NCBI RefSeq assembly: GCF_030730905.1
Contig: NZ_JAVAMP010000001.1
Location: 496,001 to 560,000 of the forward strand
Reading direction: 5' to 3'
Length of the DNA: 64,000 bases
From: Chengkuizengella axinellae
Lineage (GTDB): Bacteria; Bacillota; Bacilli; Paenibacillales; KCTC-33759
In this document: positions 53,664-62,513 of the stretch, piece by piece
Layout: every line of letters starts with the position of its first letter
Position numbering within the stretch: the first letter of the stretch is position 1
The notes under the pieces: generated by a model
The model's input: the letters and a program-made list of their open reading frames with translations, nothing else
Database searches by the model: none
Told to the model about the DNA's origin: nothing
Program-made: the position numbers and the translations under genes

Positions 53664-54665
53664 ATGAAACAATTATTAAAAACAAAAGTGGATGAAATGT
53701 TAGAGCTATATTTAACAACCCAAAAGGACTTTAGGTGGGAAAACCATTTATCTGTTCATTTTGCTGCACTCACTTATAGTCAAAAGAATAAAAGTTACAA
53801 TAAAAATGATATGAAAGATACAATGAGTTATATAAAAGAAAATACAAGGTTGTTTTCTCCTTTTAGAAATTCAACGTTTATGATTTCGATGTTATTGAGC
53901 AGTGAGTTTAGTGAACCCAAACAGCAATTTATCAAATTGTTGGATTATGAAAAAATGTTAAAGGAAGCTGGATTTAAAAATAGCACGTACATTCCGATTA
54001 CATGTTATGCTTTGTCATTAACATGTAATGAAAATGAAAATACATTGCAAGAAAGAATACAAAAATCATTTGAAATATATTCTGAAATGAAAAAAAATCA
54101 TCCATGGCTCACTAGTGGGGATGATTATCCACTAAGTGTTATGTTAGCAAACTCAGATTTTTCTGTCGAAAGCAGCATTCAAAAAATTGAGGAATTGTAT
54201 AAGTCTTTAAATGAGATAGGTTTTCACAGAGGAAATGGATTACAGTTGCTTTCTCATATTTTATCTTTTAGTGAAGAGAGTGTGTTTGAGAAAACGAAAA
54301 GATGTGAAGAAATATTTGAAATCCTGAAGAGAAACAAACTAAAGATCCACTCACAGTATTATGCAGCACTTGGACTAATCACATTATTGGATAATAAAAA
54401 TCATGAAGTTGTTCAGGAATTAATAGATGTGGTTATATATTTAAACGGACTTAAAAAGTATAAATGGCTTGGAAAAGGTATGAATGTACTTTTGGCATCT
54501 GTCATAGTAAGTAGACATTTTATAGAAGAAAAAACAACTCAAAATGAACTGATTGATACCACGTTAAGTATTTCGATTGAAGCACTAATTGCAGCACAGA
54601 CAGCAGCAACCGTATCAGCAATTGTTGCAACATCAGCAGCTGCATCAACTACAAATTCTGAGTAA
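53664..54665 (+). CDS. DUF4003 family protein (333 aa)
   Basis: A mainly helical cytoplasmic protein with blocks typical of DUF4003: AALTYSQKNKSYNKNDMKDTMSYIKENTRLFSPFRN and TSGDDYPLSVMLANSD. The C-terminal 35 residues are rich in Ala, Thr and Ser (IAAQTAATVSAIVATSAAAS). The family is found in Bacillales and has no known function. The ATG at 53664 follows GGGGTGG; the frame opens five codons earlier. Confidence 0.75.
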   Translation: MKQLLKTKVDEMLELYLTTQKDFRWENHLSVHFAALTYSQKNKSYNKNDMKDTMSYIKENTRLFSPFRNSTFMISMLLSSEFSEPKQQFIKLLDYEKMLKEAGFKNSTYIPITCYALSLTCNENENTLQERIQKSFEIYSEMKKNHPWLTSGDDYPLSVMLANSDFSVESSIQKIEELYKSLNEIGFHRGNGLQLLSHILSFSEESVFEKTKRCEEIFEILKRNKLKIHSQYYAALGLITLLDNKNHEVVQELIDVVIYLNGLKKYKWLGKGMNVLLASVIVSRHFIEEKTTQNELIDTTLSISIEALIAAQTAATVSAIVATSAAASTTNSE

Positions 54666-54750
54666 AGTATTTCTGGTTTGGGCAGTGGTGTGGAAGAGAA
54701 GTGTGACACCTATTGCTGAACAACGTGAAAAAGTTTGAATTTGCATATTA

Positions 54751-54783
54751 AAGAACCGTCTGATGGTTATTCAGACGGTTCTT
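54751..54783. terminator. Bidirectional hairpin between DUF4003 gene and ric
   Basis: AAGAACCGTCTGA and TCAGACGGTTCTT, 13 perfect pairs around a seven-base loop; T runs are weak on both sides. Confidence 0.7.
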
Positions 54784-54792
54784 CTAATATTA

Positions 54793-55503
54793 TTACTTAT
54801 GGTTTAGAATACGCGGGAATAAAATATTGTTCTCTAAATGTACATGCTGAAAAATATCTGATTCTAATGCTTCTAATCGTTGATATACAAGTCTATAAGT
54901 ACCACATGCATCTGCAGGAGGGGTGAAATCATTAGTGATTTCTCTCAATTCCTTAATGAAATTACCTGCGCCATCATGCTCATCTTCTAGTTCAATTATG
55001 GCTTTTTGCAATGTTTTCAATTTTTCTTCTGAAGGATCTTTTTCAAAACCTAAGATTAAAGGAAAGACCTCGTTTTCCTCTTTGATTGTGTGTTGCTCTA
55101 ATTCTGTTTTTAATTGGTGAAATAGTGAATGTACTTTTACAAGATGTTTTTGATCTGCTCCATGAACTCTTAAAACCTTTGTTACGTAAGGGCTTAATTG
55201 AGGCAACTCCTCATTTAAATAACGATGGTGTGTATTGATGATATGGTTGATCAAATCTGTGTAGGAGAATGAAGTCCAATCTTGAACGGTTTCTTTAGCA
55301 ATGATCATTTCCTCATAAGATTTATTTAAAGTGTTTAATAGGTCGTCTAGCTCAACATTTTTATTCTCTACCGCTTTGATTAGCTTCTGATCTCCTCCAC
55401 AACAAAAATCAATTTTATATTTTTTAAACAAGTCAGCAGATTTGGGAAACTTAGTTACAATTTCTCCTACAGCAGTTTGTCCATGAAATGTAGTTTCCAT
55501 CAT
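54793..55503 (-). CDS. ric: Ric/ScdA iron-sulfur cluster repair di-iron protein (236 aa)
   Basis: An N-terminal ScdA_N/DUF542 domain (TAVGEIVTKFPKSADLFKKYKIDFCCGGDQ, Cys34-Cys35) is followed by a hemerythrin-like four-helix bundle with the histidine/glutamate ligands in HIINTHHRYLNEELP, KVHSLFHQLKTELEQHTIKEENEVFP and LEDEHDGAG, HVHLENNILFP. It repairs iron-sulfur clusters damaged by nitric oxide or oxidants. ATG after GGAGG with a five-base spacer. An FNR-type box and a matching -10 upstream suggest anaerobic or nitrosative induction. Confidence 0.92.
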   Translation of the reverse strand: MMETTFHGQTAVGEIVTKFPKSADLFKKYKIDFCCGGDQKLIKAVENKNVELDDLLNTLNKSYEEMIIAKETVQDWTSFSYTDLINHIINTHHRYLNEELPQLSPYVTKVLRVHGADQKHLVKVHSLFHQLKTELEQHTIKEENEVFPLILGFEKDPSEEKLKTLQKAIIELEDEHDGAGNFIKELREITNDFTPPADACGTYRLVYQRLEALESDIFQHVHLENNILFPRILNHK

Positions 55504-55544
55504 TCTTACCTCCAAAATAGATTAATTAATTTACTTTCACATTA

Positions 55545-55587
55545 AAGATATCGTATATAAAGGATTGATGTTGTGATTCGAATCACA
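55545..55587 (-). promoter_or_regulatory. FNR-type box and -10 of ric
   Basis: TGTGATTCGAATCACA (55572-55587) is a perfect TGTGA-N6-TCACA palindrome. On the minus strand TATCTT (55550-55545) predicts a transcription start near 55538, which places the box centre at -41.5, the standard position for FNR activation. Confidence 0.65.
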
Positions 55588-55680
55588 CCTTTTACGAATG
55601 GTTGATAAAGAAATGGTTTATACTAAGTGAATCTTTTATCAAATTAAATGAAAAATAACCTTTAAAGGGTTGAGACTAAC

Positions 55681-57297
55681 ATGAGCAAATGGATTTATAC
55701 AACCATAACTTCAATTGTTTTTATTGTGCTGATTTTAATTTCAGGTTTGGATCAAAATCCTTCTGAATTAAAAAATATAAAATTAGGCGTAAAAACTCAC
55801 GATATCATGACCTCTTCAAAACCAGTAGTCATGATTCTTGTTGACTCTTTAATGGATGAGTCATTGCAAAAGGTCATTCAAAATGGAGAAGCTCCGGTTT
55901 TAAAATTTTTGATAGATAAAGGAAAGTATTTCTCAAAAGTAGTTAGTAGTTATCCCACGATGTCAGTGACGATAGACAGTACATTGTTAACGGGAGGATA
56001 TGCTCATCAGCATCACGTTCCAGGGTTAGTTTGGTTTCATCACGAGGAAAATCGAGTAGTATCTTATGGCAGTGGATTTAAAGAAATTTGGAAACAAGGC
56101 ATTCAACATATCATATTGGATAGTTTAAAGGATTTAAATGCTAAACATTTAAACCCTGATACAAAAACAATTTTTGAGGATCTTTCAAATAAAGGAATCG
56201 ATAGTGCATCTATTAATGGATTAATTTTTAGGGGAGATACAAAACAAATTATTCATCTTCCTGATACCTTTGCTAGATACAGTGATTTACCTGAAAAAAT
56301 AAATGTAAATGCTCCATCCGTTTTTTCTTTAGGAAGTTTGTCACAAATGAATCCAAGCAATCAAACCCACCATGTATGGCAAAAGTTTGGTGTGAATGAC
56401 CCATTTTCTGTGAATGAATTATTGTTTTTATTGGAGAATCATCAGCTTCCGCCTTTTTCATTAGTATACTTTCCAAATAATGATCAAGTTGTACATAAAA
56501 AAGGACCCGAGGAAACAGAGGGGATAATAGAGGTAGACAAACAACTGCAAAGGATTGTTAATGCTTTTCCTACTTGGGAGGATGCAATAAATGAAGTGAG
56601 TTGGGTGATTTTGGGGGATAGTGGACAATCGACTATTATTAACGATAAAGAGAAAAGTTTAATAAAGTTGAAAACTTTGCTGAATGATTATCATATTTAT
56701 GAACTTGGGACCAAAGTGATGGAACAGGATCAAATCGTATTATGTGTGAATGAGCGAATGACTTATGTTTATGTATTAGATGATAATGTGTCATTACAAG
56801 AAATGGCAGAGAAAATGAAACAAGAACATCGTATTGATTTTATTGCTTGGAAAGAGGATGAATCTGTCAAGGTCATTTCACCGGATCATACAGAAATTTT
56901 AACTTTTCAACCAAATTCAAAGCACAAGGATATTTATGATCAATCTTGGCTTGTAGATGGGAATTTAGAAGTCTTAGATCTCAAGTACGAGAATAATCAA
57001 ATACAATATAAAACTTACCCTGATGCGCTCGCAAGGTTATATGGAGCATTAAATTCACATCAAGGTAGGTTTTTAGTCACAGATGCCAAAATAGGATATG
57101 AATTTACAGATGATTACTCACCTACTCATTTAGGAGGAGGTGGGCACGGCTCATTACATGAAAAAGATTCATATGTACCGATGATTGTAACAGGTACTCA
57201 TTCATATCCAAAGCATGCCCGGATGATAGATATTAAGGATTGGTTATTGCAATTAATTACAGGGCGTGGAAATTCTCCTAGTTTAGAAAACCCGTAG
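55681..57297 (+). CDS. Alkaline phosphatase superfamily (NPP-like) protein (538 aa)
   Basis: An N-terminal helix (WIYTTITSIVFIVLILISGL) anchors or exports it. The type I phosphodiesterase/nucleotide pyrophosphatase fold shows PVVMILVDSLMDESL (first metal Asp), SSYPTMSVTIDSTLLTGGYAHQHHVPGLVWFH (nucleophilic Thr/Ser in the PTMS region), VYFPNNDQVVHKKGPE (second metal Asp/His) and GDSGQS, with HLGGGGHGSLHEKDSYVPM near the C-terminus. It likely cleaves phosphodiester or phosphate esters outside the cell; substrate unknown. It ends 8 bases from the convergent aminotransferase gene. Confidence 0.82.
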   Translation: MSKWIYTTITSIVFIVLILISGLDQNPSELKNIKLGVKTHDIMTSSKPVVMILVDSLMDESLQKVIQNGEAPVLKFLIDKGKYFSKVVSSYPTMSVTIDSTLLTGGYAHQHHVPGLVWFHHEENRVVSYGSGFKEIWKQGIQHIILDSLKDLNAKHLNPDTKTIFEDLSNKGIDSASINGLIFRGDTKQIIHLPDTFARYSDLPEKINVNAPSVFSLGSLSQMNPSNQTHHVWQKFGVNDPFSVNELLFLLENHQLPPFSLVYFPNNDQVVHKKGPEETEGIIEVDKQLQRIVNAFPTWEDAINEVSWVILGDSGQSTIINDKEKSLIKLKTLLNDYHIYELGTKVMEQDQIVLCVNERMTYVYVLDDNVSLQEMAEKMKQEHRIDFIAWKEDESVKVISPDHTEILTFQPNSKHKDIYDQSWLVDGNLEVLDLKYENNQIQYKTYPDALARLYGALNSHQGRFLVTDAKIGYEFTDDYSPTHLGGGGHGSLHEKDSYVPMIVTGTHSYPKHARMIDIKDWLLQLITGRGNSPSLENP

Positions 57298-57304
57298 CTT
57301 AATT

Positions 57305-58501
57305 TTAATTTTGTGGGACAGTTGTGAATACACGTTGGAGCCTCTTAATTCCAACCTCCATCTGTTCTTTTGCAGTATAGGTGAAATTTAATCTCATTGT
57401 GTTTTTTAATGTTTCACCTGTATAGAATACAGAGCCTGGTACAAAGGCTACACCTTCTTTTACTGCTTTTTTTAATAACTCTGTCGCATCAATACTTGAA
57501 TCATTTAGAGTCAACCAAAGGAACATTCCGCCTTGAGGATCAACCCACTTTGCAGGGATTTCATATTGAAGCAATAGCTGAGTCATTAAGTTTTTTCTTT
57601 GTTCGTATTCATGACTAACGTTTAAAATGTGTTGATCAAGATCAAAGTCCCTTAATAAAAAGTAAAGTGCTTGTTGGTCCACCATACTGGAATGTAAATC
57701 TGCTGCTTGTTTTGCTTTTGTAATTTGTTGAATGATAGATGATTCCCCTACTACCCAACCAATACGGAGAGCAGGTATAACTGTTTTTGAAAATGTGCTT
57801 GTATAAATAACAGGGTTGAATTCATCAGATTCATTGTTTAGAGAATAAATAGATGGAATTCCTGATGTTTCATTAAATTGAATCTCACCGTAAGGATCAT
57901 CTTCAATGATAATCGTTTCATGTTGTTTGCATATATTTAGTATGCCTTGTTTTCTTTCATTGCTCCAAAATCGACCTGTTGGATTTGCGAAAGTAGGTGT
58001 TACGTAGATAAATTTGGGACGGTGTCGAGTTATTTTTTCCTTCAAATCGTTAAGATGTATACCATCATCATCGCTTTTTACACCAACTACCTTTGCTCCA
58101 TACCCTTCAAATACTTGTAATGCGGCTAAATATGTAGGGTTTTCAACTAAGATGGTGTCTCCTGGATTAATAAAAATTCTTGTAATTAGATCGATAGCTT
58201 GCTGCGAACCAGTAGTAATCTGGATTTGATCTTCATTTACTACCATTCCTTTTTTCTTCATTCTTTGACATATTTGCTTTCTTAATGGAATGTGACCTTC
58301 TGTAATTCCATATTGCAATGATTTTTTTCCTTGATCAAACACTTTGTTAAATGCTTCTTTCATGGCGTGATCGGGAAAAAAATCTTCAGCTGGCAAACCT
58401 CCAGCAAAAGAGATTATATCATTCCCCTGAGTTAACTTTAAGATTTCACGAGTTGCTGACGTTTTTAATTGTTGAATTGTATTTGAAAACTGGAGTTTCA
58501 T
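57305..58501 (-). CDS. PLP-dependent aminotransferase, class I/II (398 aa)
   Basis: Fold-type I enzyme of the 2-aminoadipate/LysN-like group: ISFAGGLPAEDFFP at the N-terminus, YGITEGHIPLRKQICQRM, ITTGSQQAIDLITRIFINPGD, YVTPTFANPTGRFWS and the PLP lysine in YTSTFSKTVIPALRIGWVVG. It lacks an N-terminal winged helix, so it is not a MocR regulator. Possible substrates are 2-aminoadipate, aromatic or branched amino acids. Start after GGGGAG. Convergent with the phosphatase gene. Confidence 0.88.
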   Translation of the reverse strand: MKLQFSNTIQQLKTSATREILKLTQGNDIISFAGGLPAEDFFPDHAMKEAFNKVFDQGKKSLQYGITEGHIPLRKQICQRMKKKGMVVNEDQIQITTGSQQAIDLITRIFINPGDTILVENPTYLAALQVFEGYGAKVVGVKSDDDGIHLNDLKEKITRHRPKFIYVTPTFANPTGRFWSNERKQGILNICKQHETIIIEDDPYGEIQFNETSGIPSIYSLNNESDEFNPVIYTSTFSKTVIPALRIGWVVGESSIIQQITKAKQAADLHSSMVDQQALYFLLRDFDLDQHILNVSHEYEQRKNLMTQLLLQYEIPAKWVDPQGGMFLWLTLNDSSIDATELLKKAVKEGVAFVPGSVFYTGETLKNTMRLNFTYTAKEQMEVGIKRLQRVFTTVPQN

Positions 58502-58592
58502 TCACATCTCCCCTTTATCCCTTTATCATGCTAATGTTTAATAATGATTTTTACACAGAGTGGTAGAAATAAGCAAGAACATTTTTATGAAA

Positions 58593-58648
58593 AAAACAAA
58601 TTGTTTTGTTGAAATCGATTTTCTTTACGGATTGATATACGATATAAT
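58593..58648 (+). promoter_or_regulatory. ldh upstream palindrome and -10
   Basis: AAAACAAATTGTTTT (58593-58607) is a near-perfect palindrome and TATAAT (58643-58648) a consensus -10, with a poor -35. The palindrome does not fit the Rex consensus well. Confidence 0.4.
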
Positions 58649-58700
58649 GAGGAAAATTATAAATGAAATAAGTAACAACTAGAAGGAGATGGATACCTAA

Positions 58701-59639
58701 ATGCAAAAAAAAGATAAAAAAACTAGGGTTGTTGTTATAGGTATAGGTGCAGTTGGTTCAACAACAGCTTATACATTGTTGCTTCGTGAAAGAATGACCG
58801 AACTTGTATTAATTGATTATAATAAACAAAAGGCTGTTGGTGATGCTTTAGATATGAATCACGGATTGCCATTTACTGGTAAAACAAAAGTGTGGGCTGG
58901 AGATTATGAGGATTGTGCTGAAGCAGATATCGTAATTATCGCTGCGGGTGCCGCTCAAAAACAGGGAGAAACAAGACTGGATCTTTTAAAGAAAAATGTC
59001 ATGATATTTGATAGCATAATTGAAAATGTAACAAAGTACAATAAACATGGGATTTTATTAATTGCCTCTAATCCAGTAGACATTATGTCTTACTTCTCCT
59101 GGAAAAAATCTGGGTTTCCTAAAAATAGAGTGATAGGATCTGGAACTTTGTTGGATAGTTCAAGATTTAAATATCTAATAGGTGAAAAAATGAATGTCGA
59201 TCCGCGCAGTATACATGCTAAAATTATTGGAGAACATGGTGACTCTGAAGTACCGGTTTGGAGTTTGGCTAATTTTGCAGGGATGCCACTTTCACTCACT
59301 GAGGATGACAAAAAAGAAATTTTTGAAAATACTAGGGATGCTGCTTATCAGATCATTCAAGCTAAAGGCTCCACATATTATGCGATTGCATTGGCATTAG
59401 ATCGGATTTGTACTGCTATTCTAAGGGATGAAAGTGCAGTTCTTAATGTCTCTACATACATTGATGATTATCAAGGCGTTTCAGATGTTTATATAGGTAT
59501 TCCTTGTATAGTGGATCAATCTGGAGTAAGAGAAGTAGTTCCTATTTCATTAACTGAGGAAGAGCAGGGGAATTTCCAACAATCGGCACAAAAAATGAAG
59601 GAACAAATTGAAAAAATTAATGAAGAATTGGATAAATAA
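58701..59639 (+). CDS. ldh: L-lactate dehydrogenase (312 aa)
   Basis: NAD-binding Rossmann motif VVIGIGAVGSTTAYTLL (residues 11-27), substrate loop QKQGETRLDLL with Arg92, and the catalytic site IIGEHGDSEVPVWS with His179; Asp152 completes the pair. It reduces pyruvate to L-lactate, regenerating NAD+ during fermentation. Full length with AAGGAG upstream. It is a single gene closed by a terminator; no lactate permease is adjacent. Confidence 0.94.
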   Translation: MQKKDKKTRVVVIGIGAVGSTTAYTLLLRERMTELVLIDYNKQKAVGDALDMNHGLPFTGKTKVWAGDYEDCAEADIVIIAAGAAQKQGETRLDLLKKNVMIFDSIIENVTKYNKHGILLIASNPVDIMSYFSWKKSGFPKNRVIGSGTLLDSSRFKYLIGEKMNVDPRSIHAKIIGEHGDSEVPVWSLANFAGMPLSLTEDDKKEIFENTRDAAYQIIQAKGSTYYAIALALDRICTAILRDESAVLNVSTYIDDYQGVSDVYIGIPCIVDQSGVREVVPISLTEEEQGNFQQSAQKMKEQIEKINEELDK

Positions 59640-59679
59640 TCAATCAAGGTATTTAACCAAACGAAATCGACGAATTTTT

Positions 59680-59722
59680 AACGCTGGGATAATGGTTTTT
59701 TGTTATCCTAGCGTTATTTTTT
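59680..59722 (+). terminator. Terminator after ldh
   Basis: AACGCTGGGATAA pairs with TTATCCTAGCGTT (one G-U), loop of ten, then ATTTTTTT. Confidence 0.88.
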
Positions 59723-59818
59723 TACACTTTAATCATTTATATACTAATCTGCGAGTTTACTTTATCTTATTGTAGAAGCATATAGTATATTAAAGATAAA
59801 AAAAGGGAGATGTGTACA

Positions 59819-60322
59819 TTGAAGAAGATAATGATGCTGAGTTTAATCCTTTTTCTTACTGCATGTAGTGGGACAGATGCACTTGAAAAATTAAAAAAGG
59901 AATATCCTGAGTCTGTAAAAGTGGTAATAGAAGAACTACCTAAAGAAATACAAGAAAAAATTGCTGTGCCGACTAAATTTCCATTTGAAGTTACTCATGT
60001 CACAGCTTACAATAGCGGAAATCCCTTGGAAGACCCTATGGAAGTTATCAATACTGAATTTGTTTTTAGTGACGGAGAAAGTGTGAATATGCATTTATAT
60101 ATTTACCATACTGATTTCACTTTTCATCCAGATGATGATGAATTAGATACAGTAACACTAATGGATGATTCTATTGCTTATTATAATGTGAGTGATGGAA
60201 ATTTTAAATCGATTCGTTGGAAAAAAGAAGAAAAGGATTTTTCAATTATGCTTGTTAGTGTTAAAGATGAAGTGTTTTCTCTAGAGGATTTAGTAGAAGT
60301 TGTAAATTCAATAGAATATTAA
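59819..60322 (+). CDS. Small lipoprotein, unrecognised (167 aa)
   Basis: From the TTG at 59819 (nine bases after AGGGAG) the protein starts MKKIMMLSLILFLTACSG, a lipoprotein signal with lipobox LTAC. The mature part is about 150 residues, acidic, with strands such as FPFEVTHVTAYNSG and EKDFSIMLVSVKDEVFSLEDLVEVVNSIEY, reminiscent of DUF4367-type lipoproteins. No catalytic motif is seen. The ATG at 59810 is worse placed because it touches the binding site. Confidence 0.7.
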   Translation: MKKIMMLSLILFLTACSGTDALEKLKKEYPESVKVVIEELPKEIQEKIAVPTKFPFEVTHVTAYNSGNPLEDPMEVINTEFVFSDGESVNMHLYIYHTDFTFHPDDDELDTVTLMDDSIAYYNVSDGNFKSIRWKKEEKDFSIMLVSVKDEVFSLEDLVEVVNSIEY

Positions 60323-60339
60323 AACCAACAGAATTCCGA

Positions 60340-60446
60340 ATAACCTTATATAGAGCGATATAATGGTCTTATTTTAAGCCCCGAAATCCCCTTGTTTTTG
60401 TATGATTAATTGAATGAAGTGAGATAAGACCTTAGAATTCCCCTTT
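60340..60446. repeat. Convergent-gene repeat family 1, copy C
   Basis: Contains GAATAACCTTAT near 60339, GGTCTTAT (60365-60372) and its inverted match in AGTGAGATAAGACC (60418-60431). Shares the AGTGA-ATAAGACC core with copies A and B and again lies between convergent genes. Confidence 0.6.
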
Positions 60447-60650
60447 TTACCCACTCCCTCCACCGTAGTCTGTACCTTTAAAATATGAGGAATTCTGGAA
60501 TTTTTCTTCTGAAGACTCTCCCTCTTTATTTGTAATGATCTGCTGTTGTTTTTGGTCAGTTTTTTTTCTGTCTTCTTTTATAGATATTACAATTGCGGTA
60601 AAAAATAATGAAGCAAGAACTACGAAGATCAAAATCCAAACGAACATCAT
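60447..60650 (-). CDS. Small membrane protein (67 aa), unrecognised
   Basis: One N-terminal transmembrane helix (MMFVWILIFVVLASLFFTAIVISI) followed by a charged cytoplasmic or extracellular tail rich in Lys, Gln and Glu that ends in the glycine-rich YFKGTDYGGGSG. The ATG at 60650 is eight bases after AAGGGAG. No known family is recognised. Lies downstream of the DUF1657 gene on the same strand, but with about 120 bases between. Confidence 0.6.
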   Translation of the reverse strand: MMFVWILIFVVLASLFFTAIVISIKEDRKKTDQKQQQIITNKEGESSEEKFQNSSYFKGTDYGGGSG

Positions 60651-60770
60651 AAAAATCACTCCCTTTTCACAATTTTCAAAAAAATGTGATATATATCTAT
60701 TTTACATGGATCAAAAAATAATCACAAATTAAAAATATGAATTTAGGAGTGATCAATGTACTATAGAACC

Positions 60771-60977
60771 TTAGAACCCTTTATATTGGGGTTCTTCATT
60801 TTCCAATTGTTGAACTCTTGTTCCTAATTGATCGACAAGTTGTTGTGTAGTTTGAGCACAGTTCTCGAACATGGTTTTTGCAGATTGATTTTGGGTACTT
60901 AGGGCAAACTGTTCTAAACTGGCTTGAGCACTTTTTAAAGACGCTAAGCAGGATTTTACATCAGAAGCTACTGTCAA
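60771..60977 (-). CDS. DUF1657 protein, spoVA-associated (68 aa)
   Basis: Starts MTVASDVKSCLASLKSAQASLEQFAL and continues STQNQSAKTMFENCAQTTQQLVDQL, the whole length of the DUF1657 family. These small helical proteins are encoded in spoVA-type operons of spore formers, including the mobile spoVA cluster that raises spore heat resistance. The TTG at 60977 follows AGAGGTG and gives the family start MTVAS. Here it is transcribed away from the spoVA genes. Confidence 0.85.
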   Translation of the reverse strand: MTVASDVKSCLASLKSAQASLEQFALSTQNQSAKTMFENCAQTTQQLVDQLGTRVQQLENEEPQYKGF

Positions 60978-61079
60978 TTTAAACACCTCTTATATATTTT
61001 TAAAGTTCTTTTCTTCACTAACTCCCCTTGAATTATGATCTATATCGTATCGTATCTTCCCCAATATTTAATCAATTCA

Positions 61080-61110
61080 TGAATGGAAAAAAAATAAAAT
61101 TCATAACCTA
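61080..61110 (+). promoter_or_regulatory. Possible SigG-type promoter of the spoVA cluster
   Basis: TGAATG, a 16-base spacer, then CATAACCTA resembles a forespore SigG promoter upstream of the DUF421 gene. Weak match. Confidence 0.3.
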
Positions 61111-61164
61111 TGCCAACATTGCAGATAATGAATAGTAAAACAAGACAAACAAGGAGTGAATATA

Positions 61165-62025
61165 TTGCTGCCTGATTGGATTCATATTGTTTGGAAGTCA
61201 TTAACTGCGATAATCCTTATGTTTTTGTTAACTCGGTTTTTACTTGGAAATAGACAAATTTCAGAATTGAACTATTTTCAGTATATCGTTGGAATCACGA
61301 TAGGAAGTTTGGCTGGATTCAGTTCAATAAATATTATGAATTGGAGCTCTGGGTTAATTGCCCTAATCGTTTGGGCTTTTGTTGCATATTTAATTGAAAT
61401 GCTGCTACTGAAAAGCAAAAAAATACGTGATGTGATGGAAGGAAAAGGAACGATATTAATCAAAGAAGGAAAAATATTGGAAGACAATATGAAGAGTGTC
61501 AAATATAACACAGATGACTTACTGTCACAATTAAGAAAGAAAAATGCATTCAAAGTGGCCGATGTTGAGTTTGCTGTATTGGAAACGTCTGGTGACTTAT
61601 CTGTTTTATTAAAAAGAGAAAATCTACCGATTACAGCTCAACATCTAGGGATGAAACTGCCTAACGAACAAGAACCACAAACTGTAATCATGGATGGGAA
61701 TGTAATCAATGAGCCATTAGCCACAATAGGTTTAAACCGTGAATGGTTACATACAGAATTAGAAAAAATAGGAGTAACAATTGAAAATGTATTTTTAGCT
61801 CAAGTAGATAATTACGGGGAGTTGTATGTTGATTTATACGATGATCAGCTTAAAATTCCAGAACCACAGCAAAGGGCCATACTATTATCCACCTTAAAAA
61901 AATGTGCAGCTGATCTAGAGCTGTTTTGCTTGTCTACTGAAAATGAAGCAGCCAAACAAATGTATGAGCAAAGCTTAATGAAAATGAACAAAATGATTTC
62001 TAGATTGAAACCACTTTTACAATAA
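61165..62025 (+). CDS. DUF421 (YetF-like) protein with C-terminal DUF1657-like segment (286 aa)
   Basis: Three N-terminal transmembrane helices (about residues 8-85) are followed by the DUF421 cytoplasmic domain (GTILIKEGKILEDNMKSVKYNTDDLLSQLRKKNAFKVADVEFAVLETSGDLSVLLK). The last 45 residues, LKKCAADLELFCLSTENEAAKQMYEQSLMKMNKMI, resemble DUF1657, so two spoVA-associated modules are fused. It is 11 bases before spoVAC and probably takes part in spore membrane function. The TTG start follows AAGGAG with an eight-base spacer. Confidence 0.82.
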   Translation: MLPDWIHIVWKSLTAIILMFLLTRFLLGNRQISELNYFQYIVGITIGSLAGFSSINIMNWSSGLIALIVWAFVAYLIEMLLLKSKKIRDVMEGKGTILIKEGKILEDNMKSVKYNTDDLLSQLRKKNAFKVADVEFAVLETSGDLSVLLKRENLPITAQHLGMKLPNEQEPQTVIMDGNVINEPLATIGLNREWLHTELEKIGVTIENVFLAQVDNYGELYVDLYDDQLKIPEPQQRAILLSTLKKCAADLELFCLSTENEAAKQMYEQSLMKMNKMISRLKPLLQ

Positions 62026-62036
62026 GGAGTTTTCTT

Positions 62037-62513
62037 ATGGCAAATAAAAAGAAAAAGACTTTAACAGCAACACAGCAGCAGTATCAATCCTTTGCGAAAG
62101 AACGGGAACCGCAGCGTCCTGTGATTAAGAATTCTATCCGTGCTTTTTTTGCAGGGGGTACCATTTGCTTCATTGGACAGGGTATTCAAGATGCCATGGT
62201 TCATTGGTTTCATTTTGATGAAGAAAAAGCGGGTGATCCAACAGTTGCTATTCTAATCCTTATTTCAGTGATATTAACAAGTTTGGGTATTTACGATAAA
62301 TTTGCTCAATGGGCAGGAGCGGGCTCTGCTGTTCCAGTTACAGGGTTTGCTAATTCTATGTGTTCTGCTGCATTAGAACATCGAAGTGAAGGTTATGTAT
62401 TAGGTGTAGGTGGTAATATGTTTAAGTTAGCAGGATCCGTTATTGTATTTGGTGTTGTTGCTGCGTTTATTATAGGGATTATTCATATTTTCTTAGGGAC
62501 TGGAGGCGCTTAA
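62037..62513 (+). CDS. spoVAC: Stage V sporulation protein AC (158 aa)
   Basis: A four-helix membrane protein: IRAFFAGGTICFIGQGIQDAM, ILILISVILTSLGIYDKFAQWAGAGSAVPVTGFANSMCSAALEHRSEGYVLGVGGNMFKLAGSVIVFGVVAAF. SpoVAC is part of the inner-membrane channel for dipicolinic acid and acts as a mechanosensitive pore during germination. The stop overlaps the start of spoVAD (TAATG), which indicates translational coupling. Confidence 0.93.
   Translation: MANKKKKTLTATQQQYQSFAKEREPQRPVIKNSIRAFFAGGTICFIGQGIQDAMVHWFHFDEEKAGDPTVAILILISVILTSLGIYDKFAQWAGAGSAVPVTGFANSMCSAALEHRSEGYVLGVGGNMFKLAGSVIVFGVVAAFIIGIIHIFLGTGGA

Noticed and set aside
58593..58607. Rex operator of ldh
   Set aside because: AAAACAAATTGTTTT does not match TTGTGAA-N4-TTCACAA well enough.
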